Shown in pieces: positions 37,501 through 50,296 of a stretch of DNA of 64,000 nt (position 1 is the stretch's first letter; every line of letters starts with the position of its first letter). Made by a program: the position numbers and the translations under genes. This DNA comes from Chlorokybus atmophyticus (lineage: Eukaryota > Streptophyta > Chlorokybophyceae > Chlorokybales > Chlorokybaceae). The stretch is from contig RHPI01003369.1 in assembly GCA_009103225.1 (NCBI GenBank), positions 1,585,869 through 1,649,868 on the forward strand, written 5' to 3'. The notes under the pieces were generated by a model. It did no database searches, was not told the DNA's origin, and saw nothing but the letters and a program-made list of their open reading frames with translations.

Positions 37501-40500
37501 TAATCATCGAAAGAGCAGAGAACCTGAAGGTGGCGGCCAGCTAGTTGGTTTTTCTCTCATGCATTGCTCTCTTGCTTTAACAAAGTCTTTGGCCAGTCGA
37601 TTATCACTGGCTTTTTGCAATCGTTCTCTTCAGGATCTCGGTGGATTGCCACAGCTCTGGCAAACCGTCCAGGTTGCAGGATCCAGTCTTCTGGCTGGTA
37701 TCAGCAACCTGCTGCATCACCAACGTGATAAGTGCATCCTTCACTGCTGGTGCCATCACGAGCACGCGCGCATGCATGCACGCGTGCGTAAGGAGAAGCA
37801 AACACACGAATCAGCGCACACGCGGGCGAGCGCACACACATCTCTCCAGAACAACGCTGAGGACTCATTGCATGCTTCTCATGATTAGGAGCTCGCTATC
37901 TGCACAGTGGGCTGTTTGTGAACCACACTGTAACGCATGCAGGATGCCTACTGCTCTGCATGTTGGAATGCTGATCCGTCTTACGCATCTTCATACATGA
38001 ACAGTAGACTTTCAGCTCTGCCGGACACAATGCGTTGATGGGCAACCTGGTAGTTTGAGGAGAGACCAGCCACCAACCTGCTGCAGGACAGGTAGGAGAT
38101 GTTGCTTAAGTGTTAAGCTGCAAGTTCAGACACAGCCTTGGCAACGTCACACATGCACTGACTTTGGGCGTTTTGGACGTGACCAACCATCTCTACACAC
38201 TCTGTACAAATGAAGAAAGGTTGTGGGCAACTGGCCAGCTTTTCCGCTATTCTCTCTGTTGCAGTTGTCTTTCTCATGCAAGGTTTGTCCTGTAAGTGGA
38301 CATGGGCAGGCTCTGTCTTCCTCAATCTTGCACATGCAAGTATTCCTAACATGGCGCACGAATTGGTAATTGTATCATGCACTGCAAGGCTTGGTTACGC
38401 ACAAGCCTTTACGTGCACGCAGGTACGCATGCAGGCAGGCACCCACGCACGGAGCGCGTGTACTGCTCAATCACGCATGCACGTACACAACATACGTGCG
38501 CGCACACACACACGAATGTGTCATGCTGTGTGGAGCATGACGAGCAGTATGTGCTGCATACTCATGGTGCAGGCACTCAGCGCGCTTGAGCATTCCAGCA
38601 CGTGCACATGCACATGCACCTACATCTACGCATCATAGACTAATCTTGCGAGCGTTGTTATCTGTCCAGTTCAGCTGCCCAAACTCGTTGCGCAGCATTT
38701 AGGTTGCAGCGCGGATACGGCGATCGTCAAGCAGTCAACAGCATCGCGCGCGTTTGAGGTTAAAAGGCAAGAGATCACACATGCGCAATGATCCCCCTTC
38801 TGCCACTCTTATGTACTGGTTCTACACTAATCACTCTTGTAATATTATACTGCCAGCTCAGATGCCGCATCGCACTCATGCGACTGCATGACTGCGATGC
38901 GTCGAGTTGAAGCTTATATGGACTAGACACTCTCTGCGAATGTCTGGGTTGTTCCCAACTGGCTTAAGCACGCTCGCACTTGCGGCTGTCGTATATCAAA
39001 GGCAAAGTTGCATGCTGCGGTTGCCATCATCCGTGTTATGACAGGATATAGGCTGGTGGAAGGCGTCATAGGTGTGGCGTTGGCCTGACCTTGGCCGCTA
39101 AGCACTGCGCCTGCAGGTACTGCTGGGTGCTGCTCTGCTTGCACCAGCCCGCCTGTCTATCCTTGCATCCCACTGCAAGTAACCAAAACCCTTAGCCAAG
39201 GGATAAACCAGTAGAAATGAAGCAGCTGTACGGTAAGAAAGTGAAGTCGTGGTGGTGATGAATGTGCTATATGTATATGCTGTGTATGCTTACCCTGTAG
39301 GCGCCCATGTTGTATTGAATGCTCACCTCGTTGATTGATATCTGCTGCAGCGGCTCACACTGGAAGAACATGTGACATGGCAGGCACGCATGTATACTGA
39401 CGACAACACTTGTCAAACAGAGAGTGTAACACAACACATCGACCATGATCAACTTATGAATTAGTCTTGGCACAGTAGACAATGACGTCTATATCCCTCT
39501 CACACTCATTGCTACCGTATACAAAAGGTCTTCAGCTTGTGCAACAGTCATTGCGTATACAAAGTCTACCCAACGCCCGACCATACCTAACAACAATCAA
39601 CCACCAACCACAACCACCTACGGCCATACTCGTATGTTTCCAGTCACAGCACCATTAACCGCAACACAACTAGCCACCCAACACAGCAGCCACGGCGACA
39701 ACCACTCGCACCTGCCGCGGGATCTAGCCCGGCACCGCCGTCGCGCAACGCTTGAGCAGCGCCAGGCCCTGCGCGCGCTGCAACGCCACCGCTACACGCT
39801 GCCGAAACCGTTCCGCGTAGCCGCTGGAGCGTTGTAGAGGAAGCCCCTGTGTGTACACGTGTGCCTGTCTGGCTCACATCTTCTGAACCTCCACCAACGC
39901 CACCCCCACCGTGCCGCAGGGTTTACCGCCAGGGGAAAGCAACGATCCGCCGGTCTATATGCACAGGTTGCTGAAGGTCTTACTACTATGGGGGTACATG
40001 ACAGGGCAGAGTTGCTGATAGATAGCTCAAGGTTCAACTTACATGCTGTGGCTTGCGTTGAAATAGATGCTCCAAGTAGTGCGAGCAAGTGCTGCGAGAA
40101 GACTTTGCAGAAGGTGAGGCTAGCATTAGTGCCAACCTGCTGGCTGCAACCGCCCTGCACAACGGGTGCGTCATAATATGCATGCGTGCCAGCGGTAGCT
40201 GAGCATGTCGCCGCAATACGTAGGGACTGTCGGGACGAGATGTAAGTATTGACCTGTAGAAGGATGGTGCAGTGTACTTGCATATATCTGTCATATTGTG
40301 CCACACTTGCGCACTGTGCAGCATAGTTCTAACCAATGTGGCGCGCAGGGTCAGCCACCGTGTGCAGCAAACTGGAGTGCAGTGAAGCAACAACCTAGCC
40401 TCATGTTCAAGTTGTTTCACTGTAAGGTTGTAACCTGATTAGGTAGTCATCCTCCAATCCCCTCGCCTCCATTGTGCACAGTAGCGCATGCGTAGACTTG

Positions 40501-41282
40501 GACATGACTACTACAACAGCTTTGGACATGGTGTTTGTGCCTAATTGCTAAGATGTAATAGATGCACGAGGACTGCATGGAATGGCGATCTTTGCAAAGA
40601 GATGAACCAACCCATCTATATGCGCTGGGAGTAAGCAGGGTCTCAACCTGGGAGCTGAGCCTGCTGACGCCTGACAGGGCGCCACTTGTTGAGCGATTGC
40701 TATGCGAGGCAACTGTAAGCAGACGCTAACAGGGGGAAAAGCGCCAACAGGGTGAAGGTGCATGTGAAAACAAACACTTTTCATACACCTCATACAGCAG
40801 GGAAAGTGCGTATGTGACTAGCAGTCCCATGGCGCTGACAGGTGTCACACAACCAGCAATGAGCTATGACCTGTGCTTACTGAACAACCTGCCAATCTAG
40901 TGTGCCATAACCCTGTGCTACAGAACCAAAATGTGCAGTGACTCGGCACCTCTTGGCTAGAACACGAGCCAAGGTGCTATCCTCACTGCTGGTGGGTGTA
41001 GTCACACGCCGAGGCTGGGTCGCCATCTCCAAGAGATCTGCTGCGCAACTCAGAATTTCACTTCACCCGCCTTCCCAAGCATGTTCTGCCTGCGTACCTG
41101 GCCTGGCTGGTGTGTGCGTGCGCATCTGATATCTGTGCATGAGTGGCACAGATGATGAGTCAAATGCATGGTATGCTGAAGATGCAGACATGAGCGCGGA
41201 TGAGTGTCCTGCTGTCCTGTGTGGAAAGTGGCTCTCCTCCAGCAAAACACGCAAGAGAAGCTTCTTGCCACTCGAAAAGACA
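37501..41282. other. Unassigned DNA, no supported gene
   Basis: Short frames only, none recognisable. GC-richer pockets at 38923-39144 (minus) and 39634-39940 (plus, Arg/His-rich) could be exons of unidentified genes. I see no flanking exons that extend them. Confidence 0.4.
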
Positions 41283-41284
<2 letters not shown>

Positions 41285-41367
<83 letters not shown>

Positions 41368-41626
41368 NNNNNNNNNNNNNNNNNNNNNNNNNNNNNNNNN
41401 NNNNNNNNNNNNNNNNNNNNNNNNNNNNNNNNNNNNNNNNNNNNNNNNNNNNNNNNNNNNNNNNNNNNNNNNNNNNNNNNNNNNNNNNNNNNNNNNNNNN
41501 NNNNNNNNNNNNNNNNNNNNNNNNNNNNNNNNNNNNNNNNNNNNNNNNNNNNNNNNNNNNNNNNNNNNNNNNNNNNNNNNNNNNNNNNNNNNNNNNNNNN
41601 NNNNNNNNNNNNNNNNNNNNNNNNNN

Positions 41627-41678
<52 letters not shown>
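41285..41678. repeat. (GA)n microsatellite with a 259-base gap
   Basis: GA dinucleotides at 41285-41367 and 41627-41678 flank unknown bases at 41368-41626. The true repeat length is therefore unknown, because the N count may be an estimate. Confidence 0.97.
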
Positions 41679-41679
<1 letters not shown>

Positions 41680-42808
41680 GCGTAATGTAAGGATGGTAAT
41701 GTCATCGTGGCACGGAGACTATGGCGTGGATAAGAAGCGGTAGGGGCAAAAAACCGGGCAGTTACCCCGCCCGCCATGCAATTTATATCAGCGAATCTGA
41801 TCGTGGTCAGACGCAATGGGATACATGGTTGCACGTGCTGCATACGCGCAACTAGAATGTGTGACAATGACAGGTATCCATATAGAGGACTGTTCACCCA
41901 AGCTGTACCTCTGAGTCTTCACAGCTCTAACTGGCCTTTCTGGGGCAGGCAAGCATCCCATACACCAGACCTTGAGCGCATTTATACTCGGCTCATCTGG
42001 AGGCTGGGATGGCTGCTGCCGCTGCTGCTGCTGCTGCTGCGCTCCGCTCCTCCTCCAAATCGTGTAAACACTCGCTCGCTTGGTTCTGCAGCACTAGCGC
42101 CGCCGAGACTCTGCGGCAAACCTTCAGCCCTGACGGTGCCCCCTGCCGCTGCCGCCACCATCACACTCCAGGCCTTGGCAGCAAGCTGTTTTGCTGACGT
42201 CCGCTCTGCCAGCTTGCGTAGAACAGCGCGCGTGTGCTCAAATCAACAAGTTACATCAGCAACTGCCAGTTGCTGATGTGACCTGAGGCTCAGCGCACTC
42301 AGCACCCGCAGTCTCACAACATGGGACGTGACCCTGACGTGACACATGTTGCGACTTAAAGTATGCATTCCATGTTGCCTCTTGTTCTCCACTGCGCACG
42401 TGCGCACCTGTCACATCAGGGTAGTGCTATGTGCAAGGTATGCGCAGTGTCCGCAGGCAGCGGCAAAGACACAACAAATGCGTCCTGAATGCCGCATGAC
42501 GTGAGGATCAACTACTACCGGCAGCTCAAGCCGTGTGTGTGCATGCACGTCATGGCATGACCAGGTTACACAACAATAGTAATTGCACTGATATCAGTTC
42601 CAGGCATATGCTGATGTGACTGTTCCAGCACAACTCTGAGTTTCAGCACAGTGCGCGCTATCAATGCCTGTTCAGGAAGCCAACATCATTGGTGCCTGCT
42701 ATAAATTGCCTGTGAAGCCGTGAATGACCATGCGTGGCCAGCAAGCGGCTGTTTCACCTGACCACCACTGGAAGGGTCAGTAGTTCTCTCTGTGCGTGAG
42801 TCGTCGGG
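41679..42808. other. Intergenic DNA with a CTG repeat and a possible leader exon
   Basis: A (CTG)n tract at about 42015-42040 lies in a frame starting at 42009 that reads M followed by ten Ala, then LRSSSKSCKHSLAWFC. This could be an organelle-targeting first exon, but I could not attach any following exon. A hairpin at 42253-42279 (13-bp perfect arms) ends the GC-rich part. Confidence 0.35.
42253..42279. repeat. Perfect 13-bp hairpin
   Basis: ACATCAGCAACTG (42253-42265) pairs with 42267-42279 around a single C. Confidence 0.95.
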
Positions 42809-44402
42809 ATGGAGAGCCCAACGGTGGCGGGCGCCATAGTTGTGGTGGGAGATGGGATATTGTCAGCCTCGTGGCGAGGCAGAGTTAGGGTCACTGCAGT
42901 GGTGTTCTTTGCAACTCTGTTGGTAGTGTTGGCCGCCTTGCTCTGCAGAAATGAAGGCTTGATGCACACACACCTCCTCACACGCACACATTCTCACCAA
43001 CTCTTGCGCACGCTGACACATGCACCCATGCTCACACACACACTTCAAACATCGGGTTTGCATAAGGTAGACAGGTCGGTTTTACACTGATAGGTGCAAT
43101 TGGTAACCTTGTGGCGCTGCCAGCATCAAAGACATTATTGCCATCGTACCACCCAATAGTCTACGACAGCCCCCACCGTGACTTGCCACCCTGCGTGATG
43201 CTTTGTGAGTCTGGTTCTGCTTTGCATGTCGCAGAGCCACGTGCTTGTGCATCTATGACCTCCCACACACACTAAAGCAGCCTCTCACCAGCCACTTCTG
43301 GCCACTGGCAAAGACATCCCTCTAGAGACTACTGCCGCGCAAACAACAAGTACGCAGCTTATACCATATTGGTTGGACTAACCTACTCACCTGGCTGCAT
43401 TGACCCATCTCTTTTGCAGGGATGACGAGTGGGATCCTTACATCCCTCAGGCCGCAGCAACACTTGATGTGTTGTATCTCCTCTCTACGCTGCGGGGAAA
43501 GACACTCCTGCTGGCAGGTGACAGTGTGATGGCGCAGCTGTGGTATGCACTAATGTGCGCGTTGGAGCGGTATGCATTAGCACAGGGGGACAAAAGATAT
43601 GAACGCCTGCGCACGCACTTCACGTGCGATTTCCCACCTGGCTTGAGCCCGCTCCCTGCTGATGTCTGCAAGGTTGTTGATGTGGGCAAAGATACTACAA
43701 ACAGATTTAAGAATTGGCTGATGGTTTTGTTAATTTAGACAGCACGTAGAGACTACAATATAACAATCCTTGGGGTGAGTTAATCTCACCCCAAGGATTG
43801 TTGCAAGCATGGTCGTCTGCAGTGCGACAGATTTGCATGTGTATGCATGTGAAAGTGAATTGATACTCACCAATTCCTGTCGGCATGGTTGGAGCAAGCT
43901 GATGTGGCAATTGTCAACTTTGGGCTGCATTACCACTGATTGGGTTTGTACGCCAGTCTAAGACGCTATCGGCTTGACACTTGGGTAGCTAGCTATGACG
44001 GCAAGGCAGCAGCATTCAGGGAGGTGTCAGCATAGCACTTTGCGCGAACAGGCCATTTTATGCAAGGCTTGCATGCGGGCATACTACGCGGACGGGAATG
44101 CGAAGCATTGACCGCGAAAACATACCACAAGAATTTGATTTGGTTGCAGCGAGCAGATTTGCAGCACCGTTGCAGGTACCAACGTCTCCAACCTCCCATT
44201 CAATAACCTGACAGCTCCTCGCTGTGACATGCACCATGGGCCCCTCCTGCCCACGCAAACATCCCGCGACTGCACACACTATTGTTACACCTCTCTCTTT
44301 TTTGATGCCCACTTCACCGACATAGTTAAGTGGCTACAGCAGGATACTAGCAGCAGACCACAGCAGCGCATCTTATGTATGACGACAGCGCCTGTTCGTT
44401 AG
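42809..44402 (+). pseudogene. PC-esterase (GDSL/TBL-like) Golgi-type protein, with in-frame stops
   Basis: The family adds or removes acyl groups on sugars. The first exon (from 42809) encodes a short N tail and one membrane helix (VTAVVFFATLLVVLAALL), the layout of type II Golgi proteins. Later exons give YHPIVYDSPHRDLPPC (about 43124-43200), DDEWDPYIPQA and LRGKTLLLAGDSVMAQLW with the GDS nucleophile block (43420 to about 43672), QADVAIVNFGLHYH (about 43893-43938), FREVSA...HFARTGHF (about 44016-44060) and, in the last exon (about 44177-44402), RDCTHYCYTSLFFDAHF with the D-x-x-H pair. TGA at 43939 and TAG at 44034 interrupt the conserved reading frame, and no donor-acceptor pair removes them without cutting conserved blocks. 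The first splice phases also do not settle cleanly. Family membership is well supported; function is doubtful. Confidence 0.65.
43762..43802. repeat. Perfect 18-bp hairpin in a PC-esterase intron
   Basis: AACAATCCTTGGGGTGAG (43762-43779) pairs with 43785-43802 around TTAAT. It lies between the GDS exon and the next coding block. Confidence 0.95.
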
Positions 44403-46493
44403 CCCAGAGACATGTGACATGTATAGAGTGGTAAGCTGTTGCAGAATTGGCACATGTAGGTAGATAGCCAATACCCTTACTATATACAGCTTACCTGCTT
44501 AAAGATTGCGCATTTTTGATAAGCTGCTTTGTCGTGCACCGCCTTGCATAATGCCCGTCTGAGACAATCAGATCGTTTGGTGTACCTGTACCAGCTGCAC
44601 AGTGAGGACAATCAACAAGCGCTGAGTATCAGTTGACCATATATAAGAGTCAACAGCAATTGAGTGTGCAGAAGCTGACTTTCCTTTCCAACCTCAAGTT
44701 GCAAGAAAGCAAGCATGCCGGTGCCGGTCAACTTGGCATTGGCAGCCGGTATGTGCAGGCCTTAGCTACCTGCAGGCCATGATGAGGGACTCTGCCCGTG
44801 TGTTCATCCTTAATACTGTTATGGTGGCAAATGTTCTGGGAGCAGTAGCCACCGGCAGCACATAAAGCAGCGACAGAGCGTCATGGCATCTATGCATAGA
44901 TGCTAGTGCTGAAATTGTAACCAACCAAACAGCAAACATATGCTGCCGGTCGCTAGATTTTGTCACAGACGACAACGTGCATGAACCATGCTTCGCCGTG
45001 CAAGCGCCACAATAAATCAGCAGCGCTAGAACCAACCTGTATTGTACATCGAAAAAGAGCAAATGCTGGCTTCTGCACTGGTCCGTAGTCGACTACATAT
45101 TGCTGAGCAACCGCATATGACCTATGCTGATTCCCTTGCAGTAACTTTTGCTGACATACCAATCGCTATTTCCCACGTCTACACGGCATCCATCACATAG
45201 GACTGGACCTGCCACTTGGCCGTGTGCAACGTGCAAGTTGCTGTTGCAAGCATAGCGAGTAAAAGGATGTCAGTGCCTGCATTACTAGATTGAACCAACT
45301 TGCGGCCTCAGACTGCCTCTTAGCCAAACAAAGTGACCATTGCTGCTCATTTATCTCGTTGCACCGTTCCCCACTCGACGCTGGGTGCATCAATGGAGCA
45401 CGCCTGGCAAGCCGGCCCCCACCACTAGCCTAGGCTGTCACCGACAAAGACTTCCAAGCGCTACTCAAAGAGCAGCATAAAGCAGAGTTGAAAGATTGTA
45501 AAAACCACGACGAAAGTGGTTGGTACTAAGCACATGAAAGGATGAAAGGATGAAAGGAAGGCTTGCGACATTGCTTAAAGATTTGTAAGTCGAGAGTAGT
45601 TTTGCGTGCAGCTGGCACAAATGTGTTGGGACTAAGTACTTTGAGTACAGTGCAGCATGACGTGCAGCTTTTCCCAAGGCGTTAGAGCTGCAGGTTGCTT
45701 TACAAAGCTGTGCATGAAGTTGGACGCCATTCCGATGTAATGCAAGCATGCCCCTGCATTAGAAGAGCATGTCAAGAGCAGCTAGCACTGCTGTCATATA
45801 CCGAATGGTGGAACAGCCCACAAACGCCATGTAAACGTCCTCCAGCCGGTTTGACCTGACAGACTGAGCATGCAGATCAACCTGCACCGTCAGATTTTTG
45901 CCTCGCCACCGCCACCGCCACCACCAGCGCCCACCCGCACTGTCGCGGCCAGCTCCAGCGCCAGCGACACCTCCGCCTCAGTTACAGTCAATGCCCACAA
46001 GCGTGCTAACCGCGGTTTGTTAAACGTAGTTCAGCTGTACACAGCAGTCACCGTCCGATAGGTTTTCACGCATTCAACGGTAGCGATGGACCGAGAAGGT
46101 AGCCGTTGGGTGGTTCGTTAATTGCATCCAATTACGAAAGGTTTGAATGTCACTGATAAAAGGCTGGCAGTACAGCCAAAGCAAACCCTAGCTTGCTGCT
46201 GTTGTCGTCGCGGTTGTTGTTTGCGGCGGCAGCGACGGCGTTGTCGCTAGCCGTGTGAGCGAGCTCTCTCTTGCGGCTGTTCTGCGCCTGCCTACTATTC
46301 TACCCAAAACTACGTTGCTAGTCAACACCAGCCCATCCCCATCCCCATCCCCAACCCATCTGACTGCACTTCCACACCTTTGCCTGCCGCTTGTTGTCCT
46401 CCTGCTTGTCGTTGTGCTTGTGTGTGGTGTCTGCAGGTGCGGGCGGCACGGAGAAGACGGCAAACAACCAGCACATCGATCACTAGCGATATC
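44403..46493. other. Intergenic and probable CDC20 5' untranslated region
   Basis: No gene recognised. Imperfect CCACCG repeats near 45900-45925. An acceptor-like CTGCAG at about 46431-46436, just upstream of the CDC20 start, suggests a spliced leader exon in the GC-richer 46190-46420 stretch. Confidence 0.45.
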
Positions 46494-48339
46494 ATGGATC
46501 CGGTGACGCCAGGAAGGAGCAGCAGGTCGGGGGCTATGACACCTGGGAAGAACGGAGGAGGAGGCAGCAGCAGCACAACGCCAGGAAGAGGGCCGCAGGC
46601 GGCGGACCGCTTCATCCCTGTCCGGGGCGCCATGGACCTGGAGCTAGGCCACTACCAGCTGCTGAAGGAGAACGCCGCCGCCGCTGCCAACAGGGCAGGC
46701 GCCAGCAGCAACAACGGCATCAACGCGGTGGTGGCTTCGCCCTCCAAGGAGGCCTACCGCCGCCGGCTGAAGGACCGCCTGCTCCAGCCCAACGGCGGCG
46801 ACGCCTCCACGTCCTACTCCTCATCGTCCTGCTCCTCCTCACCATCAGGCAAGATCCTCGCCTTCAAGGCCAAGGCGCCAGCCCCACCTCCCATGGCCAA
46901 CAGGGAGTCCATGGCTGGCATCTACGGCGGCCTGGGTGTGGGCGCAGCCGCCAAGGGCAACAGGAGGGCGGCCATGAGGTCCATTCCCTCCAACCCTGAG
47001 CGTATCCTGGACGCCCCTGACCTCATGGACGACTACTACCTCAACCTGGTGGACTGGAGCGCCGGCAACGTCGTCGCTGTCGCCCTTGGCCCTGCCGTCT
47101 ACCTCTGGGATGCTGCCACCAGCGCTATCCAGCAGCTTGGAGACATTGCTGCTGATGGCAACCCCACACCCACCCCACCCGAGGACTACTACGTCAGCTC
47201 TGTTGCCTGGGCCGCAGATGCCAAACATCTCGCTGTTGGCGGCTCAGACTCCCTAGTCAAGGTCAGATTGCCACAGATTGTCACATTGTCATAGTCATTG
47301 TTGTTGCTATTGTTGTTTGTGTCACCTCTTGCCTTCGTACTGCTGTATTATGCACAACTTTCTGTGACAATTAGTTTCCGATTTGCTCAACATCACAAAC
47401 AGGTGTGGGATTGTGAAAGGGGCAAGGTTGTGAGGACGCTGCGCGGTCATGGGGCAAGAGTTGGAGCAGTGCACTGGGGCGGGTCAATGCTTGCAACTGG
47501 AAGCAGAGACACTGGCGTGCTGATCCACGACGTGCGTGTACGCGACCACATCACAGCACGCCTCGCTGGCCATGCTCAGGAAGTCTGTGGGCTGCGCTGG
47601 AACCCGTCTGGGGCGCAGCTGGCTTCCGGCGGCAACGACAACATGCTCAACGTATGGGACTCCCGCCGCGTGGGAATTGACAGCAACAGCAATGCCCCAC
47701 TACATGCCCTCGACCTCCATCAGGCTGCTGTCAAGGCCCTTGCATGGTGCCCCTTCCAGGTAACAAACCATGCATATTGTTATCTCATGCACTGTGTGTG
47801 CTTGACACAGTTGACACTTTTCCATTAGTCAAAGTGTTAACGTTGACTTGTTGCAGGCAAACTTGCTGGCATCAGGTGGAGGCACGGCAGACAGGACGAT
47901 CAAGTTTTGGAACACATCCACAGGAGCGTGCTTGCAATCCGTGAACACGCATTCTCAGGTATGTGTTTGACACTCAAGGCCACCTGCTTCATGGATGCAA
48001 GAGTCTCATGTATCTTCCGTCCAGGTGTGCGCTCTGCAATGGAGCAGACACGACAGAGAGCTGCTCTCTTCCCACGGTTTCAGTCAAAACCAGCTCTGCC
48101 TGTGGAAGTACCCATCGATGGTGAAGCTGGCAGAGCTTACTGGCCACACTGCACGCGTGCTTCACCTTGCACAGTCCCCTGATGGCACTCAGGTCCTGTC
48201 TGCCGCTGCCGATGAAACTCTTCGCCTATGGAAGGTCTTTGGAGGTCCTTCGGCGTCCACTGCAGCAGGTTCCAATACCAACGCCAGCAGCAAGCGCAGC
48301 AATGATTCCTCAGCCCTGCGCTCTCTGCACATCAGGTGA
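46494..48339 (+). CDS. CDC20: CDC20-type activator of the anaphase-promoting complex
   Basis: CDC20 proteins bind the APC/C ubiquitin ligase in mitosis and bring it substrates such as cyclin B and securin. Four exons with GT-AG borders and consistent phases: 46494-47261, 47403-47759, 47857-47958 and 48025-48339, about 513 residues. The C box DRFIPVR is at residues 38-44, a KEN sequence at 58-60, a [11 protein letters not shown] block near 83-93, and the linker [20 protein letters not shown] leads into a seven-bladed WD40 propeller (YLWD, VWD, NVWD, KFWN, LWKY, LRLWK). The protein ends in Ile-Arg, the IR tail that docks on the APC/C. The AMD after the C box favours CDC20 over CDH1/FZR. The propeller is intact. 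The tail after the last blade is Ser/Asn-rich. Confidence 0.93.
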
Positions 48340-50296
48340 GGTGGGTAAGTTGAGTCTGTGCTTGTACATGTATGTACATAGGCATGCTTCACAGGTGTGC
48401 GCATGTAGGTGTCTGTATAGACAAGATGTGTGTGTGGTAGGCGCATGTGCATACTGTACATAGAGTGTGTAGCAGTGTGTGCCCTGGTTGCTTGAAGTGG
48501 TTTGCAGGTAGCTCCAAAGGCGGGTGCTTTTCAGCGCCCGCCACCAATCGACTGGAAATCTGTCACTCTGCCCAATGTAGAAATGTTTCTGTTGTTGCTG
48601 CTGTTGACCTGCATGCCAGCAGTGGTTATAGAATGCAGCCACATGCAAGCTACTATTGCCTGTCTAGCAAATTGATTGCAAATGCAGATCCCTTGCTCAT
48701 GGATACACTTCAAACACCACATTGTATGTACAGACATCAACACAAGCAATGCCGTTTGAATGTTGTCAAGTGCTTGTTGCATGTTAGCAGACAGGGCTGG
48801 TTGTGCTTATGTCCTCTACATTGTAATCTTATGTATGCATAGGTGCGCAACTCTCTCTCACTACTAGTACAGCAACATTATCATGCAAAGCCTGCTTGAG
48901 AATGTCAAGTGTATGTATATTTTACCAAATTATCTATGGACGATGTTGATATGAATGCTTTCCAGCATAAGTATCCTTCCCACTAGTTTACATCTTCTCG
49001 CACACAGCACTCAACAGTGTCAACATTTCACTGTTGGCAATCATAGTGCAACAGTTATGACAAAATGCATGCTCACCACGCAACTACCCTTACTTGTAGT
49101 TTCAAGACTTATACTACGTCTTTGATGCTTGCCATTTGTGAACAATAAGACCCTTATGCAGTTGTTAATGCGTGAGCTACTTGTTGTTGAGCAATTACTA
49201 TACGAATATACCGTATGATTATAAGTTGATTGTAATCACAAGGTGGTATAGGCTATACTGTATAGCGTGTTACTCCTTGAGTTATTTAGCGTCATTATAT
49301 CATGATGGTTGTTATAATACCATCGCACATCATGCATTGTTTTGTCAAAAGTACTTGCCTTGATACTGTAGGGTCGTGTCATGTTTAAAACTTGAATTGC
49401 ACGTCTTTTGTTGCGGGGATGCATGTAAGGTCACAAATACTGTTGATACGGTTCAACTTATGCGTTTTCGGCTACTTCCAAGTGTTAATGTAATATGATG
49501 CGTACTTACCCGATAAATATCGATAAGTTTTCATATGAACAATATTTGTTATCTACAATCAATTGCAGTTCCATTACGTAGCCAATACCAAAAATGCTTT
49601 ATAATAATGCAACAATACGTCATGATTCACGAGTAACTGCGTGATGGATCGTGCACATTGTAATATACCACATGTATTGCAGCGATACATTATACACGGT
49701 AGTGAAATACATTTTTACTAAACATAATGAAATCTTTTAATGCTTAATAATTGTGAACGAGATTTTAATTTATAGCGGGCTATTTCGCTAATATTAATCA
49801 TGTGCACGACAACACGTGTTCATCAACACATGATTAAAACTTTTCTCTTGATTTTTGCATGAAAACACATTTTAGGCTGAACGCACAACAAACAACATAT
49901 ATATAACCTCAACAACACGGAGCAAAGCAGATAAATTTACGTGTTACATTTATTCATACCATTATCAACGTAGTTGAGATACATGTGGATAATAACAAAT
50001 TATGATTGCTTTAACAGTTCTCGCTTGAATGTGGAAAGAGAAGAGACATACGGTTTCAAGGGGAGCTTGCGAGTTGCTTGCATGGAGTAATTATACATCA
50101 CAACCACTGCGTTATTCATGAGGAAATGGCCTTTTCATGTTTTGCTAGATTTTGTCCAATTGGTTTTGGCCAAGGCTTTGGGTCCCGGGCCGGGAGCCAA
50201 AGTTCCGGGCCTCCCGGGACCCAAAGTTCTAAAGTTGCATTAGTGCTAGTGCAGCGCTGACCCCAGCAAGCCATTCTCTGCCAGCTGGCATCAATC
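48340..50296. other. AT-rich intergenic DNA
   Basis: Strongly AT-rich from 48850 to 50150 with no supported gene. The last 100 bases before the next gene contain a GC-rich inverted repeat, GGGTCCCGGGCCGGGAGCC and the GGCCTCCCGGGACCC that follows it (about 50180-50222). Confidence 0.6.

Noticed and set aside
39634-39837. Arg/His-rich short frame in a GC-rich pocket
   Set aside because: No recognised family and no neighbouring exons; kept as unassigned DNA.
42009-42197. Ala-rich frame that could be an organelle-targeting leader
   Set aside because: The Ala run is the translation of a CTG/GCT repeat, and I could not find a following exon.
43900-44402. Reassigned stop codons (TAG/TAA read as Gln, as in some ulvophyte algae)
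   Set aside because: The TAG in the PC-esterase would fit Gln, but the interrupting TGA would not. Intact genes here use TAG (reductase), TAA (RPC1) and TGA (CDC20, FemAB-like, bicupin) as normal stops.
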